Positions 18,355 to 26,846 of a DNA stretch of 64,000 bases are shown here, in pieces (positions within the stretch are counted from its first letter, which is position 1; every line of letters begins with the position of its first letter). Origin of the DNA: Enhydrobacter aerosaccus (GTDB lineage Bacteria; Pseudomonadota; Alphaproteobacteria; Reyranellales; Reyranellaceae). The notes under the pieces were generated by a model. That model made no database searches. It was given only the letters and a program-made list of their open reading frames with translations, and was not told the origin of the DNA. The stretch lies in NCBI GenBank assembly GCA_903832005.1, contig CAIKZO010000039.1, forward strand, positions 1 through 64,000. The letters are read 5' to 3'. The position numbers and the translations under genes are program-made.

Positions 18355-18804
18355 CTAAAACATCGTGTTGTCGTTGGCCGACTTCTCGGGGATGTCCTGG
18401 ACGACGTCCCAGTGCTCGACGATCTTGCCGTTCTCGAGCTTGAAGATGTCGACGATGGCGCGGCCGCGTTCGCCGGGCGCGCGCACCGAGTGGACGTGCA
18501 GCACGACCAGGTCTCCCTCGGCGATCACACGCTTGATCTCGCTGTGGGAGTTCGGAAACTTTTCCTTGAGGAAATTCACCAGGTTCTTGAATCCCTGGGG
18601 GCCGTCGACGCCCCCGGGATTGTGCTGGGTGTAGCGCGGCCCGAAATATTTCGCGGCCGCGTCGTAGTCTTTCTGGTTGAGGCCCTTCTCGTAGAAGTCG
18701 ACGACGATCTTCTTGTTGGCTTCGAGGTCCGCGGCGAAGGCGGGCCCCGTGAATGCCGAACCGGCAAAGGCAACGAGCGCTGCGACGAGAAGAGGCTTCA
18801 ACAT
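18355..18804 (-). CDS. Exported SnoaL/NTF2-like protein
   Basis: A 149-residue NTF2-fold protein with a signal peptide (residues 1-24, cleavage after AFA). Seen: IVVDFYEKGLNQKDYDAAAKYFGPRYTQHNPG at the start of the cone fold, EGDLVVLHVHS and VDIFKLENGKIVEHWDVVQDIPE at the end, the classic SnoaL-like pattern. Such proteins bind small hydrophobic ligands or act as isomerases or hydrolases; no function can be assigned. It ends 12 bases after the universal stress protein gene in the same direction, so it is probably co-transcribed with it and may be a stress-linked protein. Confidence 0.8.
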   Translation of the reverse strand: MLKPLLVAALVAFAGSAFTGPAFAADLEANKKIVVDFYEKGLNQKDYDAAAKYFGPRYTQHNPGGVDGPQGFKNLVNFLKEKFPNSHSEIKRVIAEGDLVVLHVHSVRAPGERGRAIVDIFKLENGKIVEHWDVVQDIPEKSANDNTMF

Positions 18805-18816
18805 GAGGGTGCTCCC

Positions 18817-19647
18817 TTAGTGGGCGAGCAGGAGCGGCACCCGGCAGGAGGAGATCACCTTGCCGGTCGCGCCGCCCAGGCCCAGGAAGCTCATTACCTG
18901 ACCGCGACCATACGCACCCATCACAAGAAGGTCAGCGACCTTGTCGTGCGTGTAGGCGAGCAGCGCACGACCACGCGCGCGGCCCGAGACCGCGCCCGGA
19001 TCGATCGCCTCGACCGAGGCGTTGATGCCGCGACGGCCGAGATTGCGCGCGAGGTAGGAGGCGCCGACATCGTCGGGCTTGGAGCCGACCACGAGCAGGG
19101 TGACCTTCGCCGCCTTCTCGAGGAACGGCAGAGCGTACTCGAGCGCGCGGGCGGCCTGCATGCTGCCGTTCCACGCGACGACCACGGAGCCGAAGGCGCC
19201 GCTGCCGGCGGTCGGCGGGGCGATCAGCACCGCGCGGGCGCATTCGTAGATCGCGGCTTCGACGGTGGCGGGCGCCACGTTCTCCGGATCGGAGCCGGGA
19301 CGTCCCAGCACGACGAGGTCCGAGCAGCGGCCCATCGCGACCAGCGCGTCGAGCGTCGCGGTCTTGGCGGCGGTGTAGGTCGCGCCCTTGATCGGTCCGA
19401 TCAGCTCCTGGTAGGCGCGACCGGATTCCTTGCCGCGCGCTTCGAGGCGGTCGTCGTCGAGATCCATCACCAGCGGCATCGCCTCGCCGCTCATCGCCAG
19501 GCCGCCGACCATGCCACCGGCGGGGCCGACCGGCAGGTGCAGGGCATCCACGGCGGACTCGAACTGTGCGGCGACCCGGGCGGCCAGGCGGAACGACATG
19601 GCGGCATCGGGACCGCCCTCGGAGACGGCCAGAACGGACTTGATCAT
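18817..19647 (-). CDS. Universal stress protein, tandem UspA-like domains
   Basis: A 276-residue Usp with two related halves. The N-terminal half (IKSVLAVSEGGPDAAMSFRLAARVAA) is degenerate; the C-terminal half begins GSVVVAWNGSMQAARALEYALPFL and ends with the ATP-binding-type motif GAYGRGQVMSFLGLGGATGKVI followed by SCRVPLLLAH. Tandem Usp proteins bind ATP or AMP and are induced by starvation or low oxygen in alphaproteobacteria. It leads a probable operon with the SnoaL-like gene and diverges from the DUF4142 gene. Confidence 0.82.
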   Translation of the reverse strand: MIKSVLAVSEGGPDAAMSFRLAARVAAQFESAVDALHLPVGPAGGMVGGLAMSGEAMPLVMDLDDDRLEARGKESGRAYQELIGPIKGATYTAAKTATLDALVAMGRCSDLVVLGRPGSDPENVAPATVEAAIYECARAVLIAPPTAGSGAFGSVVVAWNGSMQAARALEYALPFLEKAAKVTLLVVGSKPDDVGASYLARNLGRRGINASVEAIDPGAVSGRARGRALLAYTHDKVADLLVMGAYGRGQVMSFLGLGGATGKVISSCRVPLLLAH

Positions 19648-19780
19648 GCGTATTTCCCCCTAAGGGCCGGAAAAATCCCGGCCGGGCGATTTAAAAGGCT
19701 GCAGCGGCCGGTTCAAGCTGAAAGGAGGAACCGGCGCGGATGGCTGACGTTACGAAGGCGCAATCCTGAAGGAGAATTCC

Positions 19781-20296
19781 ATGTCGCCGATCGCCCGCCG
19801 CAGCTTCCTGGCCCTTGCCGTCTCTGCGATGCCCCTCGCCGTGGCCTCGCGGGCGATGGCCGTCGATGCCCTGCCCGATGCCCGGTTCGTGGGCTATGCC
19901 CAGACCCACAACGATTTCGAGATCGCCTCCGGCAAGCTCGCCATGGCCAAGTCGGGCAACGAGAACGTGCGCGGCTATGCCAACCGCATGATTGTCGAGC
20001 ACAGCCAGGCCGCCGAATATCTGGCCAAGATGCGGTCGGAGGCGGGCGTCACCTATGCGCCGGATCCCAATGCGCCGACGGTCGCCGTGCTGCAGCGTCT
20101 GGCGTCGCTGGAGGGACCGGAGTTCGACGCGGCCTATGCCAATGCCCAGCTCGCCGCGATGACCAATGCCGAGGCGCAGTACGGCGCCTTCTCGCAGGCC
20201 GGTCAGGGCGGCCCGCTGCGCCGCTACGCGCAGGAAGAATATCCCAAGGTGAAGCTGCACCTCGAATACGCCCGCCGTCTGGCCGGCGGTCTCTAG
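19781..20296 (+). CDS. Exported DUF4142 protein
   Basis: A 171-residue protein with a Tat-like signal (ARRSFLAL, residues 5-12; cleavage near AMA). The helical DUF4142 core is seen as FVGYAQTHNDFEIASGKLAMAKSGNENVRGYANRMIVEHSQAAEYL, with the His in VEHSQA, then AYANAQLAAMTNAEAQYGAFSQ. The family is a periplasmic ferritin-like four-helix bundle of unknown function, often near envelope-stress genes. A GAAGGAG site precedes the ATG. It converges on queC with five bases between. Confidence 0.8.
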   Translation: MSPIARRSFLALAVSAMPLAVASRAMAVDALPDARFVGYAQTHNDFEIASGKLAMAKSGNENVRGYANRMIVEHSQAAEYLAKMRSEAGVTYAPDPNAPTVAVLQRLASLEGPEFDAAYANAQLAAMTNAEAQYGAFSQAGQGGPLRRYAQEEYPKVKLHLEYARRLAGGL

Positions 20297-20301
20297 GCCT
20301 C

Positions 20302-21009
20302 TTAAGCGGCCTTCGCCTTCCAGGTCTCGTAGCCCCGCTTGCGCAACACGCAGGCGGGGCATTCGCCGCAGCCACGGCCCCACGCATGCATCGGCCCGCG
20401 CTCGCTCTGGTAACAGGTGTGCGTGTGCTCGAGGATCGTCTCGACCAGCGCCGCGCCGCCAAGCTCCTCAGCCATCGCCCAGGTCTCGGCCTTGTCGAGC
20501 CACATCAGCGGCGTGTGCAGCACGAAGCTGCGGTCCATGCCGAGGTTGAGCGTGACCTGCAGCGCCTTGATCGTGTTGTCGCGGCAGTCGGGATAGCCCG
20601 AGTAGTCGGTCTCGCACATGCCGCCCACCATGTTGCGGATGTTGCGGCGCCAGGCGACCGCGGCGGCGAAGGTGAAGAACAGCAGGTTGCGTCCGGGCAC
20701 GAACGTGTTGGGCAGGCCGTCCTGCTCCATCTTGAAGGCGACGTCGCGCGTCAGCGACGTGTCGCTGATCTGGCCCAGCACGCCCATGTCGATGAAATGG
20801 TCTTCGCCGAGCTTTTCTTTCCACTGCGGAAACTGGCGGCGAACCTCGTCGAGCACCACAAGCCGTTGATCCAGCTCGATTCGGTGGCGTTGGCGGTAGT
20901 CGAAAGCAATCGTCTCGACATGGTCGAATCGCTCTAGCGCCCAGGCCAGACACGTGGTGGAGTCCTGACCACCGGAGAACAGGACGAGAGCCGATCGCGC
21001 ATCGTTCAT
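20302..21009 (-). CDS. queC: 7-cyano-7-deazaguanine synthase QueC
   Basis: Catalyses ATP-dependent conversion of 7-carboxy-7-deazaguanine to preQ0 in queuosine biosynthesis. The PP-loop FSGGQDST is at residues 11-18, and the C-terminal zinc site is the Cys set [15 protein letters not shown] with an upstream Cys (TCYQSERGP). VPGRNLLFF and [23 protein letters not shown] are QueC-specific. At 235 residues it has the standard length. QueD, QueE and QueF are not in the window. It diverges from the CBS-domain gene. Confidence 0.95.
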   Translation of the reverse strand: MNDARSALVLFSGGQDSTTCLAWALERFDHVETIAFDYRQRHRIELDQRLVVLDEVRRQFPQWKEKLGEDHFIDMGVLGQISDTSLTRDVAFKMEQDGLPNTFVPGRNLLFFTFAAAVAWRRNIRNMVGGMCETDYSGYPDCRDNTIKALQVTLNLGMDRSFVLHTPLMWLDKAETWAMAEELGGAALVETILEHTHTCYQSERGPMHAWGRGCGECPACVLRKRGYETWKAKAA

Positions 21010-21089
21010 ATCGGCTTTATGGCCTGCAACTTTCCTCCGCGCTACAGCGTTGAACGTTGACCCACAACCTACGTCGAAAGGAGCGAGTT

Positions 21090-21521
21090 ATGTTCGTCTC
21101 CGATATCCTCGCGGAAAAGGGTGGACTGGTCTTTACGGTAACGCCCGGCACGACGGTCGATCAGATCGCCCGTCAGTTGAGTACCCGCCGCATCGGTTCG
21201 GTGCTGGTGGTCGACCGCCTCGACAGGGTGGTCGGTATCGTCTCCGAGAGGGACATCGTGCGCGCCGCGGCGACGCACGGCTGGCCCTCTCTGGAACTCG
21301 AAGCGTCCGAGATCATGACGCGGAACGTCATCACCTGCGATCCGGACGATTCGATCGACCAGATCATGGAAATGATGACCAGCAACCGCATCCGCCACCT
21401 GCCGGTGGTAAGGCGCGGCGAATTGCTGGGCATCGTCTCGATCGGCGACATCGTAAAGGCGCGCCTGGAAGAGGCTCGCAACGAGACCGAGGCGCTGCGC
21501 GCCTATATCGTGGCCGGCTAG
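21090..21521 (+). CDS. CBS-domain protein (tandem CBS pair)
   Basis: A stand-alone 143-residue Bateman module of two CBS domains: residues about 5-65 (FTVTPGTTVDQIARQLSTRRIGSVLVVDR...GIVSERDIVRA) and 75-130 (IMTRNVITCDPDDSIDQIMEMMTSNRIRHLPVV...GIVSIGDIVK). Each has the nucleotide-binding D-I-V motif after the GIVS turn. Such small proteins sense AMP, ATP or NAD levels and regulate partners by contact. AAAGGAG precedes the ATG at 21090; in-frame sequence upstream of it is not supported by a ribosome-binding site. Confidence 0.88.
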   Translation: MFVSDILAEKGGLVFTVTPGTTVDQIARQLSTRRIGSVLVVDRLDRVVGIVSERDIVRAAATHGWPSLELEASEIMTRNVITCDPDDSIDQIMEMMTSNRIRHLPVVRRGELLGIVSIGDIVKARLEEARNETEALRAYIVAG

Positions 21522-21584
21522 AGCTCGCTTAAGTTCAACGCCGATCTCCGCTAGGGTCCTTGCTGGACCCTGGTTGGAGATCGC

Positions 21585-22331
21585 ATGTCATCACCGTTGC
21601 AAGGCAAGGTCGCGCTCGTTACGGGCGCGGGCAAGAACATTGGCCGCTCTATCGCCCTTACTCTGGCGCGCGATGGCGCGACGGTGTTGATCAACGGGCG
21701 CTCGGACAAGGCCGCCATCGATCAGGTCGTGGCCGAGATCGAGGCGGCGGGCGGCCGGGCATATCCCGCGATGGGCGACATCTCCGATCCCGCCGTGGCG
21801 CCGCAGCTTGCGGCCTATGCCGAAAAGCTGGGCGGCGTCGACATCCTGGTGAGCAACGCGGGGCTGCGTCGCCAGACGTCGTTCCTCGACATGAAGTTCG
21901 AGGAGTGGCGCGAGATTCTGTCGGTCGCGCTCGATGGCGCCTTCCTGCTGGGCAAAGCCTTCATCCCGCAGATGGTGGCCAAGGGGAATGGCGGCGCGTT
22001 CGTGGCGATCTCCGGCATCTCGACCCATGTCGGCACGCCCAATCGCTGCCACGTCTCGGCGTCGAAGTCGGGACTCGAAGGGTTGATGCGCGCGCTGGCC
22101 GTCGAACTGGCGCCGCACCGCATCACCTGCAACGCCCTCTCGCCCGGGGCGATCGACACCGCGCGGGCCGCGTCTGCCGGGCCACGCCCCGTGGAGAATC
22201 GGCCGATCCCGCTCAAGCGCTTCGGCACGGTCGAGGAGATCTCGGCCATGGTGCGCCTGCTGGTCGGGCCCGAAGGCACCTTCATCACCGGGCAGACCAT
22301 CCACGTGAACGGCGGTGAGTTCCTGACGTGA
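21585..22331 (+). CDS. SDR-family protein with the catalytic Tyr replaced
   Basis: A 248-residue short-chain dehydrogenase/reductase fold. The NAD(P) motif TGAGKNIG (about residues 14-21) and VSNAG are present. The active site reads SGIST...CHVSASKSG: the Ser and Lys are kept but the Tyr of YxxxK is Val (the codons at about 22051-22065 read cac gtc tcg gcg tcg aag). Without the Tyr, ordinary carbonyl reduction is doubtful; it may use another acid or act as a non-redox member. It overlaps the next gene by GTGA, so it heads a three-gene operon with a P1 peptidase and a flavoprotein. Confidence 0.85.
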   Translation: MSSPLQGKVALVTGAGKNIGRSIALTLARDGATVLINGRSDKAAIDQVVAEIEAAGGRAYPAMGDISDPAVAPQLAAYAEKLGGVDILVSNAGLRRQTSFLDMKFEEWREILSVALDGAFLLGKAFIPQMVAKGNGGAFVAISGISTHVGTPNRCHVSASKSGLEGLMRALAVELAPHRITCNALSPGAIDTARAASAGPRPVENRPIPLKRFGTVEEISAMVRLLVGPEGTFITGQTIHVNGGEFLT

Positions 22332-23335
22332 GGAACCTGATCACCGACGTGCCGGGCATCCTGGTCGGCAACGCCCAGGATGCGCGCATGGCGACCGGCG
22401 CCACGGTCGCGATTTTCGAGCAGAGCACCGTGGCCAGCGTGTCGACGCTGGGTGGCGCGCCGGGCGATCGGGGCGCAACGCTGCTCGAGCCCGAGATGAC
22501 GCGCGGCTTGATCGATGCCGTCGTGCTATCGGGCGGCTCGATCTTCGGCCTCGATGCCGCGGGTGGCGCCACTTCAGTACTGAGCCAACAGGGCAAGGGC
22601 GCGCAGTTCGGCGGCATCATCCTGCCGGTGGCGGTGCAGGCGATCCTGTTCGACCTGATGAACGGCGGCGAGAAGGACTGGCTGAAGCATCCCGCCACGC
22701 ATCGCCCGCCGTACTGGGATCTCGGCCGCGACGCAGCCCTTGCCGCCGCGCAAGACTTTGCGCTGGGCACCGTCGGCGCGGGCTATGGCGGCACCACCGC
22801 CAACCTGAAGGGCGGTCTGGGCTCGACCAGCATGCGCACCAGGAGCGGCTTCACGGTTGGTGCGCTGGTCGCGGTGAATGCGATCGGCATGGCGACGATT
22901 GGCGACAGTCCGCACTTCTGGGCCGGCGCCTACGAACAGGGCAACGAATTCGGCGGCCAGGGCTGGCCCGCGACTGTGCCGCCCGATGCGCTGGAGCTGC
23001 GCTTCAAGGGCCAGCCGGTGCAAGCGACGGCGACCACCATCGCGCTGGTCGCGACCGACGCCAAGCTCAGCAAGGCCGAATGCAAGCGGATGGCGATCAT
23101 GGCCAACGACGGGCTCGGCCGCGCGCTGCGGCCCGTCCATGCGCCAAACGACGGCGACACGGTGTTCGCCGCTGCAACGGCGCGCATCACAACGGTAATG
23201 GATCCGCTGCTGTTGACCGAGATCGGCGCCGCGGCGGCCGACTGTCTCGCGCGGGCTGTGGCGCGCGGCGTCTATGAAGCGAAGGCATTGCCCTATCCGA
23301 AGGCCGTGCCGGACTGGAAGCAGCGCTTCGCGTGA
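22328..23335 (+). CDS. P1-family N-terminal-nucleophile peptidase (DmpA/aminopeptidase-like)
   Basis: A 335-residue member of the DmpA/BapA family of self-processing aminopeptidases or amidases. LITDVPGILVGNAQDARMATGATVAIFE at the N-terminus, LSGGSIFGLDAAGG, GYGGTTANLKGGLGSTSMRTRSG and TVGALVAVNAIG are hallmarks; the Gly/Ser-rich segment lies near where autocleavage usually exposes the Ser nucleophile. These enzymes release N-terminal D- or beta-amino acids or hydrolyse amides. The GTG start overlaps the SDR stop and its own stop overlaps the next GTG, so all three genes are coupled. Confidence 0.85.
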   Translation: MRNLITDVPGILVGNAQDARMATGATVAIFEQSTVASVSTLGGAPGDRGATLLEPEMTRGLIDAVVLSGGSIFGLDAAGGATSVLSQQGKGAQFGGIILPVAVQAILFDLMNGGEKDWLKHPATHRPPYWDLGRDAALAAAQDFALGTVGAGYGGTTANLKGGLGSTSMRTRSGFTVGALVAVNAIGMATIGDSPHFWAGAYEQGNEFGGQGWPATVPPDALELRFKGQPVQATATTIALVATDAKLSKAECKRMAIMANDGLGRALRPVHAPNDGDTVFAAATARITTVMDPLLLTEIGAAAADCLARAVARGVYEAKALPYPKAVPDWKQRFA

Positions 23336-24438
23336 CCTTTGACGTCATCGTTATCGGAGGGGGCGCCGCCGGCCTGATGTGCGCACTGCGCGCCGGCCAG
23401 CGCGGGCGCAAGGTGCTGCTGCTCGATCACGCCGAAAAGGTCGGCAAGAAGATCCTGATTTCCGGCGGCGGCCGCTGCAACTTCACGAACACCGGCAGCC
23501 AGCCCGAAGCCTTCCTCTCGGCCAATCCTCATTTCTGCAAGTCGGCACTGGCGCGCTACACCCAGCACGATTTCCTCACCCTCGTCGACAAGCACCGCAT
23601 CGCCTGGCACGAGAAGACATTGGGCCAGCTGTTCTGCGACGGCTCGGCACGGCAGATCGTGGCGATGCTGCTCGCCGAAGGCGCGGCCGTCGGCGTCGAT
23701 GTGCGCACCGACCATCGAATCACCTCGGTCGAGAAATCCGATCGCTTCACAGTCAAGACCAACCATGGCGACTTCACCGCGGCGTCCGTCGTGCTGGCGA
23801 CCGGTGGTCTGTCGATTCCCAAGATGGGCGCGACCGGCTTCGGGCACGACGTCTGCCGCCGGTTCGGATTGAAGATCACCCAGACGCGACCGGCCCTTGT
23901 GCCCTTCACCGCGAAAGTGCCGGAGATCAGCGGCGTCGCGCTCGAGGTGGTGGCGCGGTGCGGCAAGCAACACTTCCGCGAGGCCATGCTGTTCACCCAT
24001 CGCGGCCTGTCGGGGCCGGCGATCCTGCAGATCTCGTCCTACTGGCAGCCCGGACAGGAGATCTCGATCGACCTGTTGCCGGATATCGAAGACGGCGCGC
24101 AATTCCTGAAGGAGCGCCGCCACGCCCGACCCAAGGCCGAGTTGCGCACCTTGCTTGCCGAGGTGATGCCGCAACGGCTGGCCGATGTGCTGGCGGCGGG
24201 TGACACCTCGATCTTGAACGACTGGAAGATCACGCCGACGGGCACCGAGGGCTATGCCAAGGCCGAGGTGACGGTGGGCGGCGTCGATACCGACGGTCTC
24301 TCGTCGAAGACGATGGAGGCGCGGAAAGTGCCCGGCCTCTATGTGATCGGCGAGGCGGTCGACGTCACCGGCTGGCTGGGCGGCTACAATTTCCAGTGGG
24401 CCTGGTCGTCGGGCTGGGCCGCCGGCGACGCGGTCTAG
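23332..24438 (+). CDS. HI0933/BaiN-like flavoprotein (NAD(P)/FAD-dependent oxidoreductase)
   Basis: A 368-residue flavoprotein of the HI0933-like (YhiN/BaiN) family. The FAD dinucleotide motif VIGGGAAGLMCALRAG starts at residue 6; GKKILISGGGRCNFTN is the family signature, followed by the GATGFGHDVCRRFG and GYAKAEVTVGGVDTDGLSSKTMEARKVPGLYVIGEAVDVTGWLGGYNFQWAW-type blocks near the C-terminus. The family reduces enone or bile-acid-type double bonds in some bacteria, but most members are uncharacterised. It is the last gene of the SDR/peptidase operon and converges on livF. Confidence 0.85.
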   Translation: MTFDVIVIGGGAAGLMCALRAGQRGRKVLLLDHAEKVGKKILISGGGRCNFTNTGSQPEAFLSANPHFCKSALARYTQHDFLTLVDKHRIAWHEKTLGQLFCDGSARQIVAMLLAEGAAVGVDVRTDHRITSVEKSDRFTVKTNHGDFTAASVVLATGGLSIPKMGATGFGHDVCRRFGLKITQTRPALVPFTAKVPEISGVALEVVARCGKQHFREAMLFTHRGLSGPAILQISSYWQPGQEISIDLLPDIEDGAQFLKERRHARPKAELRTLLAEVMPQRLADVLAAGDTSILNDWKITPTGTEGYAKAEVTVGGVDTDGLSSKTMEARKVPGLYVIGEAVDVTGWLGGYNFQWAWSSGWAAGDAV

Positions 24439-24450
24439 TGACCCCCCCAA

Positions 24451-25152
24451 TCAATGACCCAGGTAGCTTTTCCGCAATTCCGGATTTTGCGCCAGCTCGC
24501 TTGCCTTGCCCGACAAAGCGATGCGGCCGTTCTCCAGCACATAGGCACGGTGCGCGATCGCCAGCGATTGCACGACATTCTGCTCGACCAGCAGGAGTGC
24601 CAGCCCGTCGGTGTTGAGGCGGCCGATCAGCGTGAACATCTCCTCGACCAGCAGCGGCGACAGGCCGAGCGACGGCTCGTCGAGGATCAGCAGGCGCGGC
24701 TCGCCCATCAGGCCGCGGCCGATTGCCAGCATCTGCTGCTCGCCGCCCGACAGCGTGCCGGCCGGCTGCATCCAGCGTTCGCGCAGACGCGGGAAGAGCG
24801 TGGCAACACGCTCAAGGTTCTGCGCGCGCTTGGGCTTGCCGCGGCGGTAGGAACCAAGCTCGAGATTGTCGCGCACCGAGAGGTTGGGGAACACGCGCCG
24901 TCCTTCGGGCACCTGGATCAGGCCGGCCTCGACGATGCGCGTGGAGGCAACGCCCGCGATGTCCGTCCCGTCGAAGCGGATGGTGCCGCCGAACGGCCGG
25001 TAGAGGCCGCTGATGTTGTTGTTGAGCGTCGACTTGCCCGCGCCGTTGCTGCCCAGCAGCGCCACGATCTCGCCCGCGCCGACGGTGAGGTCGACGCCGC
25101 GCAGAATCTCGATGGCGCCATAGCCTGCCCGCAGGGAGCCGACCTCAAGCAC
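24451..25152 (-). CDS. livF: Branched-chain-type ABC transporter ATPase LivF
   Basis: Second LivF in the window, last gene of the 24.4-32.1 kb operon. Walker A GSNGAGKST, signature LSGGEQQML and Walker B LLILDEPSLGLSP are present, with SLRAGYGAIEILRGVDLTV at the N-terminus. I chose the GTG at 25152, which overlaps the livG stop and gives the usual LEV start; an ATG at 25173 within livG would add seven residues. It is the cytoplasmic motor, with LivG, for the LivHM permease. Confidence 0.92.
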   Translation of the reverse strand: MLEVGSLRAGYGAIEILRGVDLTVGAGEIVALLGSNGAGKSTLNNNISGLYRPFGGTIRFDGTDIAGVASTRIVEAGLIQVPEGRRVFPNLSVRDNLELGSYRRGKPKRAQNLERVATLFPRLRERWMQPAGTLSGGEQQMLAIGRGLMGEPRLLILDEPSLGLSPLLVEEMFTLIGRLNTDGLALLLVEQNVVQSLAIAHRAYVLENGRIALSGKASELAQNPELRKSYLGH

Positions 25153-25873
25153 GCAGCACCTTTGCGGCGCCATGGCCGAGATAGGCTTCGACGACCATCG
25201 TATTCTCCGCGATCGCGGCTGGCGTGCCTTCGGCGATCATGCGGCCCTGGTTCAGCACGTAGAGCCGTTCGGCCAGCGACGTCACGGCCTGCATCACATG
25301 CTCGATCAACAGGATGGTGACGCCCGAGGCGCGGATCGCCTGGATGATCTGGATGATCTCGACGATCTCCGTCGGATTGAGGCCGGCCATCACCTCGTCG
25401 AGGAGCAGCAGGCGCGGGCCGGTCGCCAGCGCGCGCGCCAGCTCGAGGCGCTTGCGGGCGGCGACAGTGAGATCGGCGCCGCGCTGGTCGAGCTGATCGG
25501 CCATGCCGACCTGGGCCGCGACGGCTTCCGCCTTCGCGGCGGCAGCGCGGCGGTCGGAGGTGGCGAGATAGGCGCCGACCATGATGTTTTCGCGCACCGT
25601 GATCTTGGCGAAGGGCTGGGTGATCTGGAAGGTGCGCACCATGCCGGCGGCACAGATCTTGTGCGGCGGCAGTCCGGTGATGTCGTTGCCCTCGAAGGCG
25701 ATGCGACCGCCATCGGGCTTGTGGAAGCCTGCAATGGCGGCGAACAACGTGGTCTTGCCGGCGCCGTTGGGCCCGATCAGTCCCACGATCTCGCCCGCGT
25801 TCACGGTGAGCGACGCGCCGTCGACGGCCTTCAGGCCACCGAACGATTTGGACAGGCCGGTCACCTCAAGCAT
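25145..25873 (-). CDS. livG: Branched-chain-type ABC transporter ATPase LivG
   Basis: A 242-residue ATPase subunit. Walker A is GPNGAGKTT (about residues 34-42), Walker B is LLLLDEVMAGLNPTE with the LivG-typical EVMAGLN, and LIEHVMQAVTSLAERLYVLNQG carries the switch His. The conventional LSGGQ signature is replaced by DLTVAARKRLELARAL, which is normal for LivG. It overlaps livM upstream by eight bases and livF downstream, consistent with one polycistronic message. Confidence 0.92.
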   Translation of the reverse strand: MLEVTGLSKSFGGLKAVDGASLTVNAGEIVGLIGPNGAGKTTLFAAIAGFHKPDGGRIAFEGNDITGLPPHKICAAGMVRTFQITQPFAKITVRENIMVGAYLATSDRRAAAAKAEAVAAQVGMADQLDQRGADLTVAARKRLELARALATGPRLLLLDEVMAGLNPTEIVEIIQIIQAIRASGVTILLIEHVMQAVTSLAERLYVLNQGRMIAEGTPAAIAENTMVVEAYLGHGAAKVLRA

Positions 25874-26846
25874 GGCGCGGCTTTGCCTTGGAAGAGGGGC
25901 GGCCGAACAGGCTCATCAGCCCGTCGGGCAGGCGCGCCACGATCAGGATTAGCATGATGCCGTAGACGATCAGACTGAGCGGCTGGACGTTCTTCAGCGC
26001 CGGGATGACGGCGGCGGCCCAGCGCGTCAGCTCATTGATCCCGGTCAGCGCCACCGCCCCGATCAGCGGCCCGAAGATCGTGCCCGCGCCGCCGACCATG
26101 GCGACCAGCAGCATCTCGACCGACTTGTCGATGCCGAAGGCGATGTTGGGATCGATGTAGAGGTACTTCTGCGCGTAGAACGTGCCGCCGGCCGCGCACA
26201 TCGCGCCGGACAGCATGAGGACCTTCACCTTCTCGGCGAAGACGTCGATGCCCAACGCGCGCGCTGCATCCTCGTTCTCGCGGATCGCGACCAGGCGCGC
26301 GCCGAAGCGGCTCTGCGTCAGGCGCCAGGCGATGAACAGCGAGACGAGGCAGAGCGCGAAGGCCACATAGTAGGGCCAGATCGCGTTGCCGAACTGGAAG
26401 TTGGCCGGGCGGATGTCGGCCCTGATCAGCATGCCGAGGCCGCCGTGCGTGAACGGCACCGAATTGGCCAGGATGCGGAAGACCTCGGCGAAAGCTAGCG
26501 TAATCAATGCAAAGTAGGAGCCGCGCAGGCCCGCGCGGAACGACAGTACCGCGATCACCCAGCCGACGACAGCGCCGGCCGCCATCGCGACCGGCCACGC
26601 CAGCCACGGGTTCCAGCCGTAACTCACGTGCAGGATGGTCGAGGTGTAGGCGCCGACACCGAAGAACACGGCATGGCCGAACGAAGTCTGGCCCGCGAAG
26701 CCGCCCGCGATGTTCCACGACTGGCCGATGAAGGCCGCGAAGAACATCAGCATGCCGACGGTGACCAGGTAGTTCGGCACCACCAGCGGATAGGCGAGCG
26801 CCGCCAGGAAGCCGATGGCGAGCAGCATCTTCACGCGGCTGCTCAT
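25866..26846 (-). CDS. livM: Branched-chain-type ABC transporter permease LivM
   Basis: A 326-residue inner-membrane permease with eight to ten TM helices. Family motifs: WNIAGGFAGQTSFGHAVFFGVGAYTS near the N-terminus and, in the second half, the transporter coupling loop ENEDAARALGIDVFAEKVKVLMLSGAMCAAGGTFYA, then MVGGAGTIFGPLIGAV. The ATG overlaps the livH stop by ATGA. It pairs with LivH to form the channel. Confidence 0.92.
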   Translation of the reverse strand: MSSRVKMLLAIGFLAALAYPLVVPNYLVTVGMLMFFAAFIGQSWNIAGGFAGQTSFGHAVFFGVGAYTSTILHVSYGWNPWLAWPVAMAAGAVVGWVIAVLSFRAGLRGSYFALITLAFAEVFRILANSVPFTHGGLGMLIRADIRPANFQFGNAIWPYYVAFALCLVSLFIAWRLTQSRFGARLVAIRENEDAARALGIDVFAEKVKVLMLSGAMCAAGGTFYAQKYLYIDPNIAFGIDKSVEMLLVAMVGGAGTIFGPLIGAVALTGINELTRWAAAVIPALKNVQPLSLIVYGIMLILIVARLPDGLMSLFGRPSSKAKPRHA

